Below, piece by piece: positions 22,307 through 34,015 of a stretch of 64,000 bases of DNA. The position numbers and the translations under genes were made by a program. The first letter of the stretch is position 1, and each line of letters starts with the position of its first letter. This DNA comes from Camillea tinctor (taxonomy: Eukaryota; Ascomycota; Sordariomycetes; Xylariales; Xylariaceae): positions 2,617 to 66,616 of the forward strand of contig MU394135.1 of the NCBI GenBank assembly GCA_022578605.1, in the 5' to 3' direction. The notes under the pieces were generated by a model. It was given only the letters and a program-made list of their open reading frames with translations. It did no database searches and was not told the origin of the DNA.

Positions 22307-23029
22307 GGTAAGGCTAGCTTAAACTAGGATGGTGGAGTACTTGGTGCTCTGTCTCCAGACCCGCAAACTCACCGATCAGAGGCTGCCCTGCCGCGGATAA
22401 ATCATACCATCCAGTGTGTAGTCCAGAGTCGGTTTTTCGTTTCTGACGTTTGGAAAGCCGGCCGCGGAGATGCTGAAGAAGTCCGAGCTACCGGAGGTTT
22501 TGGTTGCAGATGGTGGTATAGCGCTAAGTAACGTCGGTGATATAATGCTCGAGGGCTGCCGTGTTGCTCGACATGAGGTTGCACAACGTAAATAAATCCC
22601 GGGGACCAGGAGAACTAGACGGACACGGCAAAGATGCGAGGGTGTGTCTTGTCTCTTCGCCCACCCCCCAAATCCCTCCCCTGTCCAGCACCCGCCCCGC
22701 ATATATATGCACCCTGAGCTGGCTTAAGCGAGCTTTGTTAACCTGCTATGGCAGCATTTTCTTGATATGGGGTAGAAGCATGTCTGGCAGTGATCCCCAG
22801 GAACACGAGGCTCCTGGGTTCTGATGTGAAAATCTGACAAGTGACACCCTATAGAGCTCTATATAGTTTCGTTATTGTATATTTCAACGTCCTATAATAC
22901 ACTAGCGACGTTACCACAAGAAGGGACTAGCCGTTGTACTACACTATACTAAATTACATAACCATGCAAATAGGGTTGCAGATTCTAATAATAAAACTGA
23001 CAGAAGTTTGGTTCGGCTTGTCACGGTAG
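22307..23029. other. Promoter region of the double-Zn2Cys6 regulator
   Basis: No separate gene is supported. A GTGAGT donor-like site suggests the leader may be spliced. The region ends at an AT-rich transposon-like element. Confidence 0.4.
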
Positions 23030-23033
23030 TTAT

Positions 23034-24608
23034 TACACCCTCTTTAAGATCTTTTTTCAACTGTGGAAACGACTAACATCTTATTAAATGCAGCACGAAA
23101 GATATACTATCCCATACATTTTATTAAAAAAACTACATTTATTTTGCTTTAACTTAATATTTAAACATTTCTTTTTTTAATTTAATTACTTTTTTTAACC
23201 TTTTTAGCATATTCCTAACTAATAATTTTAAATAACTACTAAGCATAGCATTTTAAGCCTTTAAAATAACCTTTTTTAATTTTATAAAATTTAACTTTTT
23301 AAGGTCATAATAGCGTTATATTTAATTTTTTATTTAGCTCTATACATTTTTAATGAGATTTAAGTTAAGGCTATATAAAGAAAACTTTAATATTTAGATC
23401 TTTATATTTATTAAAACCTTTTTAATTGCTTTAACTTTATAAAACGAAGCACTATCTTAATGAAATATAGTGCTAAAATGCTTACAAATAAAGCGTTATA
23501 CTAATAGCAAAATAAACTATATATAATTTTTAATATTAATTTTACTAAACTTTTTAAGCTATATAAAACAAGGCTTTTTAATGTTGTTAATAAATAACCT
23601 TTAAAACATTTATTTATAACTTTAACCCTTAAAAACGTTAAAATTTTTTATATTTTTATCTTTATAAATAATAACTTAAGTTTTTTATATTTTATTAATA
23701 AAAGCCTAAATTTTATTTAATTAAAAAATTAAATTTTTGCTTGTTAATTAGTCTTTTAAGCGGGGTAGTCGTTAAAGCTACTTTTTTGCAAATGCAATTT
23801 TTATAGCTTTATGTTTAGGCTTTAAGTGAATTTTATAGCGTTAAATTCGTTGTTTATATTTTATATTTAGCATAGTTTGTATAATAGCTGTTTTTTTATA
23901 TAAAGCTAATTTTAAAATATAAAATAGCAAATTTTGCTAGCAAATTTAATAATAGCTTTTTTTAGCGTTAAGAAAATTTCTTATTATTTTTTTTATTTTT
24001 TTTAAAATGATGTTAAGGTGCTTTTTATAGTAATTAGGAATTAATCGATATAAATAAGCATATTAAACTTAATTTTATAAAAAGCTTAGCTTATTAGCTA
24101 TTTTTTTTAATAATTAGTTTAGTTTATTATAAAGCTTTTAATATATTATGCAGTTGTTTTATATAAAGCGTTTGTAATTTAGCTTTTTTCTTTTAGTTTT
24201 TAAGCAATAAAAAAAAGTAAAACGGTTTTTTAAGTAAATAAGGGCATTTTAATAAGCTTTTATATTTTTTACTTATACTTTTATAAGTGTAAAAAGGATT
24301 AAGTTAGTTAATAAAGTGCTTAAAGGTATTTTAATAGTTTTAAAAGTGCTAAAAGCTTTTATTGTAATTTTTAAATTTTTTTGAATTTTTTTAAGTGTTA
24401 AATAAATTAGTAATTGTAAAAAAACGATTTAGACAGGTTAGTCGTGAAATAAGAAAAAAAAGTTGTAATAGCATTAATTTAAGAGGTATTTACGCATTGA
24501 AATTGAGTGGGCTGGTACTTTTTAGAACAATGAACCAGTAATATTAAACCCGTGGATAAGGGGGTGGAGTCGTTTCCACAGTTGAAAAAAGATCTTGGAG
24601 GGGGTGTA
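23034..24608. mobile_element. AT-rich DNA element with 41-bp terminal inverted repeats and TTAT target duplication
   Basis: Left TIR 23034-23074 and right TIR 24568-24608 are inverted copies. They differ only in a few positions near the outer end; the 28 inner bases, including AAGATCTTTTTTCAACTG, are identical. Both begin TACACCC. The flanking TTAT at 23030-23033 and 24609-24612 is a direct target duplication. The 1.5 kb interior is overwhelmingly A+T, with no open frame of note, and C and G survive largely as isolated GC or CG pairs. This fits either a non-autonomous element or a class II transposon whose transposase has been erased by repeat-induced point mutation. The superfamily cannot be named: a 4-bp TTAT duplication is not the TA of Tc1/mariner, although the end base is ambiguous by one. 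Confidence 0.85.
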
Positions 24609-24612
24609 TTAT

Positions 24613-25969
24613 GAGCTAAGTTAACTGGCTTAACAAGGAAAGGTTACCTTAGGTACTTACCTACATAGTTGCGACTTTGGTATGTTGTCTATGTGCATAC
24701 ATAATGGAAAGCTGAAAAAAGAACCATGCCTTGAGTCGGTATTACCTTACTTCGTAACCTCATAGGCTGGTAGGGGTCCCTATAGACACAGTAGATATAT
24801 AGTGTGAACTATAAACAGACACCGTATTGGCTTTTGTTTATCTTGTTTAATAATCCCAACATAGGGGTAAGTAACATGGTGAGTACACTGACCTCTCAAA
24901 CTAACGAAAAGGTATTGATCTGACATTAAACTTTTTCTTATCCTCCATTGATAATACCTCTATTTTTACTTTTGCCAATATAGCTGGGTGGAATGATCTA
25001 CACTACATATTCAAACCTCGCAGACTCTCTCCCGTCCAATCTAGTTATGACAAAAGACCCAAGCTGTGTTGTCATGATGCGAGCCAATCCGATTCAAGGC
25101 TTATGACTTTTCCCACTTATACCCATCCCCACATCCAATTTCTTTTGCGTACAACAACGTGGTTTATGTTGAAATATAGGTACCTAGTTTCCCCTTGTGT
25201 ACGATTGCCAATTACACACCATGCCATTTCTACACTTACATACCTAGGCATCGGAATTTCACGTCTTCCGTCTGTCCCATCCTGATCCTGGTCTCGTCGT
25301 CACATGGCAAGTAATGTGATGTTTTCTGTAATGTACGTAAGATAAACATCTGGACCCTGGTTGTCGGAGTAGGGAAATCCAAAGTGACAGAAACGCAAAA
25401 AAAAGGAAATGTGACAAGTTGGACATGACCACGGCTATAATACATACACCGATGTCCTTATTGGGACGAAGAGGGGTTTCGCGGTGGGGTGTATTTATTC
25501 AATTCCCTTGGCCTCTCACTAAACGCTTACTCCCTCGTATTTCTCAAGATATCAGTAGTTTTGTTTCTTTCTCCTCTAGTTCAAACGTGACAATCTTGAT
25601 GTTCTGATGTTCTGGCGATGTCTAGAAGGTCGAGACATCGCTAGCCCGCCATCTAGCCCATCGGCTATATTGGAGATGTCAATCTAACTGCTGCATGCGC
25701 TTGCAGGCGTATACGTTGACTTCCGAAACCCGCTCCTAGATGCCTCCAATTTCTCCGCCAACAGCGTCTGTCCGTTGCCACGTTTCGACGTGTTTACCTG
25801 ACTCAAATGCGACTCTGCTCGGCACATACCCTCGCATTGAGATCACTCTGCAATGTGACCCCTCACCAGGATAGGTTTAGCCTTTAGCCTCTACTATTGT
25901 TGCTTCCTAACAGCCTCCTCTTTCTCGACGATGTATAATCCACCAGTCACCTTGCATCGGCCGGTGCTC
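24613..25969. other. Intergenic region before the pectinesterase gene
   Basis: No gene seen. Includes one TAGGTACCTA palindrome at 25177-25186. Confidence 0.5.
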
Positions 25970-25978
25970 TATATAAAG
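25970..25978 (+). promoter_or_regulatory. TATA box (TATATAAAG)
   Basis: Lies about 90 bp before the pectin methylesterase start at 26067. Confidence 0.55.
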
Positions 25979-26066
25979 AATGGTGACGGCGTGTAGTTCG
26001 CGGATCTAGAGGGGTTTGTAGGTGCGACGCAGGCCTGAACTGAACAACTCCAATCAATCTTCCGTC

Positions 26067-27178
26067 ATGAATTCCTTACTCGTTGGCTTCACTGCCTTCG
26101 CTGCCACGGCCCTTGCTGCGGGCCGCACATCAGCTCCAGCCGGCTGCTTGAACGTGGCGAAGAGCGGCGGGGATTACAGCACGATACAGTCGGCCGTCAA
26201 TTCGCTGTCTACGTCCTCATCTGAAGACCAGTGCATATTCATCAACCCCGGGACATACAGCGAGCAGGTGCTCGTGAGCGCACGGACCGCGCAGCTGACT
26301 CTGTACGGCTACACCGACGATACCTCGAGCTACAGCGGCAACCAGGTCACTATCACGTCGAGCCTGAGCCAGGCAAATGGCCTGTCCAACGACGAGACCG
26401 CCACCCTACGCGTCAAGGCTGTCGACTTCAAGATGTACAACATCAACGTGGAGAACGGCTACGGCGAGGGCAGCCAGGCCGTCGCGCTCAGCGCGTACGC
26501 CGATAGCGGCTACTATGGCTGCGCATTCTACGGCTTCCAGGATACCCTGCTGAGCAACGTTGGTCACCAAGTGTATGCCAAGTCGCTGATTTCGGGCGCG
26601 ACCGACTTCATCTTCGGCCAACAGGCCGCTGCCTGGTTTGAGCAGTGCGATATCCGCGTGCTGGGGAAGTCCTTGGGCTATATTACCGGTAAATATTTAT
26701 TAAAATTCTTCCTCCCGGAATCAGCGAAGAAAAATGGAAGAAAGCGATGAGGTAATCGAGATTCTTTGTTCTGTTGGCTAACATCACGTGTCTCCTTTCT
26801 CCCCACACAGCCAATGGCCGTGAATCCTCCTCCGACGTATCCTTCTACGTGTTCAACAACTGCGATGTGGCTGCGGGCTCAGGCGAGAGCGTCCCCGACG
26901 GTGCGTACTACCTCGGGCGCCCCTGGCGTGAGTACGCGCGCGTTGTGTTCCAGAACACGGCCATGTCGGCGGTGATCAACAAGGCGGGATGGTCGATCTG
27001 GAACTCGGGCGACGAGCGCACCAGCGGTGTGCTCTTCGGCGAGTATGATAACTCGGGCACTGGCGCCGCGGGGCCCCGTGCTAGCTTCGCCACTACGCTG
27101 TCTGCCCCTGAGACCATATCCGGTATTCTCACGAGCAGCTACTCGAGCGCCGGGTACTATGATGATAGCTACATGTAA
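26067..27178 (+). CDS. Secreted pectin methylesterase (CE8), 2 exons
   Basis: Exons 26067-26688 and 26811-27178 give 329 residues. The 122-nt intron (GGTAAATA..CACACAG) has a GCTAAC branch site. A signal peptide (MNSLLVGFTAFAATALA) starts at the ATG at 26067; the longer upstream frame has no ATG. The mature protein is a right-handed beta-helix esterase. Its catalytic residues are visible: Gln137 in EGSQAVAL, Gln158 and Asp159 in GFQDTLL, Asp180 in GATDFIFG, and Arg244 with Trp246 in LGRPW. It removes methyl esters from homogalacturonan, opening pectin to lyases and polygalacturonases. Length is standard for fungal CE8. With the AA9 enzyme and the NLP in this window it suits a plant-associated life. 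Confidence 0.93.
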
Positions 27179-27633
27179 AGGCGTGGAGGTAGAGAGGATC
27201 GTCCTCGTATAACCCAGAGGAATCTTGTTGGGGGCCTCCCCTTGTATATAACCTATGTACTGGCTGTAGCTTGCACACCCCAAGACGGGCTGGCCGAAGC
27301 TCTATAAATATCTATTACCCCTTGGGGGGCATGTCAATTACCACCAAATCTTGCTGACTACCCTGTGAGAGAATGTCCTGACCGCACATGTTCCCGCAGA
27401 TCTTTGGTGTAATTTCTAATAGTATGAAGATCACCTCTTGTCCCCTCCCCTTTTTTTCCCAGATTAGAATGAATTGCACATGGACATACTCAAAGGTCAA
27501 AGGCCTGGATACGTATCTATTTACAAAACACCCCTGGATTCGGTATTTTATAGTTTATGAGTTGGATACCTACTTTGAATAATAAAAAATACACATTTAC
27601 TAACTAGGTGGTTATCTTTACATCTGCATGTAT

Positions 27634-27665
27634 CCATCCACTACCTAGGGTTAGGTAGTGGATGG
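27634..27665. repeat. Perfect 14-bp hairpin
   Basis: CCATCCACTACCTA and its exact complement (27652-27665) are separated by the 4-nt loop GGGT. It lies in the region between the pectinesterase and the aldehyde dehydrogenase. It could act in RNA or be a trace of a small element; no T-run follows. Confidence 0.8.
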
Positions 27666-28030
27666 GCGCGTAAAGTGGATAGGCACTATTTATTATCTAT
27701 GTGTATATGCTTGAGAGTTGCTTATTTGGACCATCACTTATAAAATATTCTAACCCAGAAGAGGAGAAATACGCCTCCGGTCAACTCCGATGTATCTTAA
27801 GGCCGAACCGCAACTATGCGATCGGGATGGCTTTTATCGCTAAACCTACGGTAGCTTGCCTGTGCTATCAGTACACATGAGCTTGGGTCTTGGCAATAAC
27901 CCCTCTCATGAATGTTATCGTCACTTACTGGCCCTTTTCACCTAGTCAGCAAATTGTTTAGATATCTCAAGTTCAACTTTCACTAATTAACTTGTTGAAG
28001 TCTATTGAACATTTTCATATTCCAGTAAAA

Positions 28031-29839
28031 ATGGCGGAGCCGTATCTTATGTGGGTGGGCGGCGAAGAAAAACCTGGCAGTGAGGACCTGTGAGTATCAT
28101 CTTTTCATAGTGAGATCAGATAGCGGATTTTAACCACGATCACAGCATTCCGGTGGAAGACCCGGCTACCGGAGAGATATTCGCGCAGTAAGCAGCAACA
28201 TCTCTCATTGTCCCTATGAAATTATTAGGTCGGACGACCAAGGAGGTTCTTGGATGAGCTTGACTGTTGGGGATGTATGGTATAACCTAGTAGGAAACGA
28301 GCTCTACCAAGTCCATATGGATATAATATAGATACCCCCAAGTCGGGCATCCCACCCCCTTTAACTAACCTCCTTTTCCCACTCAGCTGTCACGCGGCCT
28401 CCACCTCCGATGTCGACGCAGCCGTCACTCTCGCCCACGCCGCCTACAAGCGTGGCACCTGGTCACGCGCATCGCGGCATCACCGTGCCGATGTCCTTGA
28501 CCAATGCGCCGCGCTGCTCTCCACCGCGCTCCCAGAGCTCATCACCCTCGAAGTGCAGCAAACGGGCCGGTGCGTGCGTGAGATGCGCGCCCAGGTTCCC
28601 TCGCTGACGCGCTGGTTCAAGTACTACGCATCAGTACTGCGCGTCGAGGAGCGGCCCCTCCTACCGACGCAAGGCAAGCTGCACAACTTCATCGACCGCG
28701 CGCCGCTGGGCGTCGTCGCCCTCATCGCGCCCTTCAACCACCCCCTGCTCATCGCCGTCAAGAAGCTTGCGCCCGCCCTCGCCGCAGGGAACAGCGTCGT
28801 GCTAAAGCCCAGCGAGCTGACGCCCCTGAGCGCGCTCGCGCTGGGCCGCATCCTGCGCGCCGCCGGCGTCCCCGACGGCGTGTTCAGCGTGCTGCCCGGC
28901 TACGGCGCGACCACGGGCGCGGCGCTGGTCGCGCACCCGCTTATCCGCAAGGTCGACGTCACGGGGGGCACGGCGGCGGGGCGCGCGATCGGGGCGGTGG
29001 CGGGGGGTAACCTGGCGCGGTACACGGCGGAGCTCGGCGGCAAGGCCCCGCTCGTGGTGTTTTCGGGGGCCGACACGCAGGCCGCTGTCAACGGCATCGC
29101 GTTCGGGAGTTTCGTCGCTAGCGGGCAGACGTGCATAGCCAGCACGCGCATCATCGTGCAGCGCGCGGTGTACGACGACGTGCTCGCGCGGCTAAAGGCG
29201 AAGACGGAGTCCATTGCGCGCCGTATAGGGAGCCCTGCGAATCCCGAGTCTATGATGGGGCCGCTAGTGTCGGCGCGGCAGCTGCGCAACGTGGAGGCGC
29301 TTGTTGATGAGGCGGTGGGGAGCGGACGTGCAAAGGCGATAACGGGCGGGCGTCGGATGAGCGGCGCGAGTCCCCTCGACGGCACGGATTTCTCGAAGGG
29401 CTACTTCTACGAACCCACGATACTGGTGTCGAGAGAGGGCGACAGCATCCGGCAGACGCGCATTTGGCGGGAAGAAGCGTTCGGACCGGTCATCGTAGTC
29501 ATCCCGTTCGATACCGAGGAGCAGGCGGTTGAATTGGCGAATGATAGCGAGTTCGGACTCGGGGCCGGGATCTGGACCCAGGACTTGGCGCAGGCATTCC
29601 GGGTGTCGGAGCAGATTGAGGCGGGTATTACGTGGGTAAATACGCATCACCGGAACGACCCGAGCAGTCCGTGGGGTGGCGCAAAGACATCTAGTGGAGT
29701 GGGTAGTGAGAATGGCCTCGATGCATATTATGCGTATACTACGACTAAGAGTACGATCGTGAACTACGCCTCGACGGAGGAGATGTTGGCTACGGATGAT
29801 TGGTTTAGAGAAGGGACGGAAGATGTGCGATATGGATAA
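28031..29839 (+). CDS. NAD(P)-dependent aldehyde dehydrogenase (3 exons)
   Basis: Exons 28031-28089, 28146-28187 and 28387-29839 give 517 residues. Both introns start GTGAGT or GTAAGC, end in CAG, and keep the frame through a 42-nt middle exon. Features of the ALDH superfamily: APFNHPLL and VLKPSELTPLSAL (cofactor site), VTGGTAAGRAIG, the general base Glu249 in TAELGGK, and the nucleophile Cys283 in SGQTCIAS. Later come EEAFGPV and the C-terminal SPWGGAKTSSGVG. It oxidises an aldehyde to its acid; it groups by eye with benzaldehyde/salicylaldehyde-type enzymes rather than with fatty or betaine types, but that is weak. No targeting signal is evident, so it is probably cytosolic. The third exon is far richer in G+C than its flanks. 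Confidence 0.9.
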
Positions 29840-30015
29840 CTAGTATTATAAACCGGTACGTGTTTAATAAATGTTATGAACGAAGGGTAATGTTGCTATG
29901 CATTAGTGAATTATTTGTCTATATATATTTAATTGGGAGTGTCGTCGTCATGCTCATGTCTGTTTTCATGCCCATAATTATGTCTATTGCTCTTGCGTTT
30001 GTCGTCAATCCTGTA

Positions 30016-30865
30016 TTACCGCTGGCCATAGTTTGCTTCGTTATTCTCCAAAGCCCATCCGCATCGTACTAGCCAGAACATGGCCATGAGTGGTGTGGAC
30101 AACAGGCCCAGCACTGCTCCCTGAACGAGCTTAAAGATCTCCGGTACCCACACCTTGTCATAATACCAATCTCCGCCTTTCATATGTCCAACTAAGATAA
30201 GAAACCCAACACTAGGACCCCATATGAACGGAAAGAAGATGACAGCGACTATCAAGGCGCGGATTACTTGAGACCAGAGGAAGATTAGCCAATGAGGGAG
30301 GCTCCTAACCGGGTGTGTCTGCTGCTCTCGGTCCAGGAACATAAACCAACGCAGCCACCGTGACTGGGGCACAGGGAAGAAGCCGATGGGCTGCACGCCG
30401 CCTTTCCTCAGATCCCAGTTGACAAGAATTACCTCCACGAGCCAGGTGATGAGGCACTGAATGATAATAGTAACTGCCGCATCGCCAGCCAGTGTGTTTG
30501 GGAACTGGAATAGCCGTATAGGCTTGTCTGGGGTTTGGCCCGAGTACATGCCTGGAGGACGAAATCAATAAACGTTTCGGATTCTTGGGGAAGGAATTGA
30601 TGATACCGTATGCGATGGCAAAATTGATGCCACCGGATAAGACAGCGGCGCCTATGCCATCGAGAATGAAGATATAGAATATCTGATGGAGGGTGAACTT
30701 CTTGCTAGGCGGTTTGAATCTAGACTTGCTCTTTGCTGCTACTGCTGTTGTTGTTGCGTCCCCGGAGGCTTCCTGGGTCGGTTTACCCATAGCAGATTCG
30801 AGGTCTGTCGAATCCTTCTCGCCAGTCTCTTCAGGCTTGAAGAGTGGATTGGTTGCCCAAGGCAT
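30016..30865 (-). CDS. DUF2456-like multi-pass membrane protein (2 exons)
   Basis: Minus-strand exons 30865-30607 and 30551-30016 give 264 residues. The 55-nt intron (GTATCA..CTCCAG) keeps the frame. The ATG at 30865 (MPWATNPLF) is the first in frame. About 65 hydrophilic residues are followed by a membrane segment (YIFILDGIGAAVLSGGINFAI). Then come FPNTLAGDAAVTIIIQCLITW and at least two more hydrophobic segments (VIRALIVAVIFFPFIWG and a C-terminal one). The block LDGIGAAVLSGGINFAIAYG joined to a TLAGD segment resembles the fungal DUF2456 family, from memory. No enzymatic motif is visible. Function unknown; it is tail-to-tail with the aldehyde dehydrogenase, 177 bp apart. Confidence 0.75.
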
Positions 30866-31226
30866 AATAATGTAATAATATAACAATGCTCCGGTGAGAT
30901 TCCTAGTGAGTGGTATGAAGTAATGATGGTGGATGGAAACACCCTGGCATCACCTGAATGATTTACAGGCGACGTGAGCAGGTACAATGTTGTGTGGTGG
31001 GTACGGGTTGTTGACGTCGTTGTTGTTAGTCGGCGTTTAATAAAGAAAGAGCCTCGACTTGCTTCATAGACATAAACAAAGCCAGGAGGCAAGTAAGATA
31101 GACAGAAACAGATATGAATAACGGGGAGAGCAAGCAAGATGTGAACTATGAATGGTTACCCCTGGAACTCGCAATGCTCAAAGTTATTCCCATTCATTTT
31201 AGGAAAGGGGATCTGAACCTGGACGC

Positions 31227-31334
31227 GGACTTACACTAGTGTAAGTCTTTTAGTGTAAGTGGAAAGGCCGGTATGAGCACGGATCTGTCGGTGATCCGAT
31301 AATTTATGTTATTATTTTATTTTAGTGTAAGTCC
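31227..31334. repeat. Small inverted-repeat cluster, possible miniature element
   Basis: GGACTTACACTA at 31227-31238 is matched by TAGTGTAAGTCC at 31323-31334. Within it, 31228-31247 is a perfect 20-bp palindrome (GACTTACACTAGTGTAAGTC), and a third TAGTGTAAGT occurs at 31251-31260. No target duplication was found. Confidence 0.55.
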
Positions 31335-31990
31335 AGATGCCTTCCAAATCTACCCGTTCCGCTAGTTGAGTTGGGTTTGGCTGGGCTAGCTGGGTAAGGT
31401 TAAGATGGGAATCACCACACTTTTGTGCCTTTCCCATCATCTTCTTCGAACCGGAATGCCCGGCATCTTCAAAGGCATCGGTTGGTAAGCAGGTCATCCA
31501 CTGGTCATATGCTGTCTCCCTTTTTCATCCTCTCTCTTCCTTTTTTTTTTCTTTCGCATGTAGCAGTACATACTTGAGGAATTCTTCTTTTATCCCCCAC
31601 CATTTTTTTGTCGAACAAACTATAACTGGTTCTAAAATGACTTATATCGTACGGTGCCAAGGATTGATTATTTTTCTGGAAATTTTCTGGGGTTTGGGAA
31701 ATTTGAAATGAAGGTGAAAGGGGCCAGTAAGGGATCTGCCCATTTCCCGCTGTGGGGCTATTGGCATAGGTAGGTTATGTAGGTACACTGTAAGGTCACA
31801 TACATATTGCATACACCTCTTTATCTACATATTAAGTCCGATAAAACGGGGTATCCCGTTAAAGGGCTTTCTTTTGCCCCTTTCCTACTATTATCCGTCA
31901 TATTCTTTTGTTATCACCATCGTTATTTTTTGGGGTGCCAAAGACTTATATTTAACCAGGAACGCTTTCCGATATCCAAGCACATTGTAT

Positions 31991-32930
31991 TCAAGCCGGT
32001 GTACCGGGCGAGCCGTCATCGGTGCTACTGTCAAATTCGGGAAGATTATCACCCCGAGCCCTGTCAAGATTCCCCGGGAAGCTCGCGTCTTTGATAGCTA
32101 CCGAGGCATGTCCCCAATCGTTATTCATCATGGCGTCCCGGATAGAGTCACTAGGAAAGCCGTTATATGATACCAATGCACCTTGGATAGCACGTCAGTC
32201 AGCATTTCACAGCAAATGTTTCAGGCCACCATGTAGAAGGATTTGTCTCTTGCGAGATATGTGTAAAGAATGAAAGGAACCAGGACTTACCAAGAAACCA
32301 TACGCCCTTGTCGTTCTCGATATTATCGTCGTCTTCGTTGGCAAACCGGAAGTTATGTGTGGTACCACCGTCCTTATGGTACACAGCCTTGGGGTGTGTG
32401 CCGTCCCAGCGCACCTTGTCTGCTGCTCTCGCGTCGTATTTACCATGCTGCGAAACAGCGACAAACTTCGCTTCGTCATTCTGTACGAACACAGCGATAT
32501 GCTCCCAGTCATGACGGTGACCGCCTGCGTCGGCGACATATGGAACAGCAACATCCTTCTCGAAGTAATAGTCGTACAGGTAAGCGCACCATCCATTGTT
32601 ACATCGCTGGCGCGAATATACGTTATTGTTGTCCAAGTCGGATGCGTCCCGGCAGTCCTCGCTAGGGCCGCTATAATTGTGATCTAGCCCTTTAGCGACA
32701 TTGCCCTCGGCATCGACGGCTGGCACATTGTAGCATGAGTCTGTGTCGAAGTCAAGAGCGGGTTGCCATTTCTTGTCGTTATCCGTCGCCCTCTCCGGGA
32801 GAGCTGTAGGCGGTTCTTCAACAGCCACAGTATGGTTTACCTGCCGCTCAAAAGAAGCCGGCGTGCTCGCAGCTAATGGGAGTAGGAGCGCTAGCACAAG
32901 GCCAGTAGCTTTATGCTGTAATAACATCAT
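31991..32930 (-). CDS. NPP1/NLP necrosis- and ethylene-inducing-like secreted protein, type 2-like (2 exons)
   Basis: Minus-strand exons 32930-32291 and 32181-31991 give 276 residues. The 109-nt intron (GTAAGT..CCAAG) has GCTGAC branch-type sites. A signal peptide of about 22 residues ends near AAS. The hallmark heptapeptide GHRHDWE lies at residues 137-143; in NLPs its acidic and His residues hold the metal needed for membrane binding. Four cysteines (66, 93, 110, 115) are visible before it; the extra pair in the RCNNGWC segment marks type 2-like NLPs. NLPs bind plant sphingolipids and damage dicot plasma membranes, though many family members are inactive. No break or missing motif is seen, but activity cannot be told from sequence. 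It lies at the edge of a repeat-rich region with other secreted-protein candidates. Confidence 0.9.
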
Positions 32931-33049
32931 ATTGAGTGTTTTAGCCCCCTAAACCGGAGCTATCACTACATGCTTTGGTTCAATATTATCTTTTTGTTGG
33001 TAAGTCGTCCAAACAGACGAATTAACCAGAAGAGAGTCTAGGTACTGGG

Positions 33050-33057
33050 TTTATATA
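33050..33057 (-). promoter_or_regulatory. TATA box (TATATAAA on the minus strand)
   Basis: Lies about 120 bp upstream of the NLP start at 32930. Confidence 0.5.
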
Positions 33058-33882
33058 ATACTAAATTATCCACAATGAGCCTCGAGCTTCTGCTGATTGA
33101 GGACAAAAAGTCTGTTGCCTTCCTCTTTTAGCTCTATTATTCCATAAAATAAGACAATATTGAGGTTTTGCCGCGCCATCGGTCCTATCCCATTGCCTAA
33201 GCCCGTCCACTTGGGCGAGGCACCTGCCAGATAAATAGCTCAGCTGTGTCGATCACAAGTTTGCATAATACCTGAAGGATTAAGCTTCTCAGGCGGTTAC
33301 CATACTCGGATTAGGTGAAGTAGGTCCCACGCTTGAAGGATTGAAGGATGTTACATCCCCACACTCATGATAAGATCCCGATCTGATGGCCCTCTATGCA
33401 GTTGTGTAACACTACCCATTCTATTCCAAACTAAGGAATAAATATAATGACATTAATGGCTCGATGAATTAGGTTCCAGAATGCCCTAAACTATTGATTG
33501 GAAGGATTAATGCTCTCAGAAGTGTATGCCGAGAACGACTTTCTTGTATGATAAAAATCCGAACTTCAGCTATAATTTTAGCATATTAACAATGGTTTTG
33601 CGTTGGACTCACCTCTCAGTAGTAGACAGACTATCCCACATAGGTGTCACTGTCTAATAATAGTGACAAAGACACCCCCTTTTATGTCGAGAAGTAAAGA
33701 TCAGTCAGTTGAATGAAAGTATGATCGATTAGTAAAAGGAGTAATTACGCGTCAATTAATTACCTTCTTTTTGGCCTTTGTTTTATATATGTGGAGACCC
33801 ACAAACAACGCCGTCCTCCAGTGCCCGCTCAATAGATCCTACTATATTGATCACTATACAAGAGGGTAGAATAACCTATCAA
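33058..33882. other. Intergenic
   Basis: No gene seen; sequence leading to the first LTR-like element. Confidence 0.5.
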
Positions 33883-33887
33883 GATGA

Positions 33888-34010
33888 TGTTATGCCCCAG
33901 CCAGGAGGTAACTATATAATATGGAATTAGGACTCAATGACCACTCGGTCATTGAGAGAATCTTTTGATCTCATGGTACAGTGGGGTTACTCAACACTTC
34001 ATTCGTAACA
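33888..34010 (+). mobile_element. 123-bp solo LTR-like element, copy 1
   Basis: Begins TGTTATG and ends CGTAACA, the TG..CA ends of an LTR with a short inverted repeat. A perfect 5-bp target duplication, GATGA, flanks it at 33883-33887 and 34011-34015. It shares long blocks with copies at 36206-36318 and 39981-40103, including GGTAACTATATAATA-like and GAGAATCTTTTG segments. An internal hairpin is formed by CAATGACC and GGTCATTG. No internal retrotransposon sequence is nearby, so it is a solo LTR or a very small terminal-repeat element. Confidence 0.85.
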
Positions 34011-34015
34011 GATGA

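Noticed and set aside
22376..22702. Minus-strand frame upstream of the double-Zn2Cys6 regulator, as an extra N-terminal exon
   Set aside because: It could be joined through the GTGAGT site, but the translated sequence has no conserved features and the ATG at 22306 sits ideally before the first cluster. Kept only as a possible spliced leader.
28900..29385. Long antisense frame inside the aldehyde dehydrogenase
   Set aside because: A shadow caused by high G+C at third codon positions. The sense frame has all ALDH motifs.
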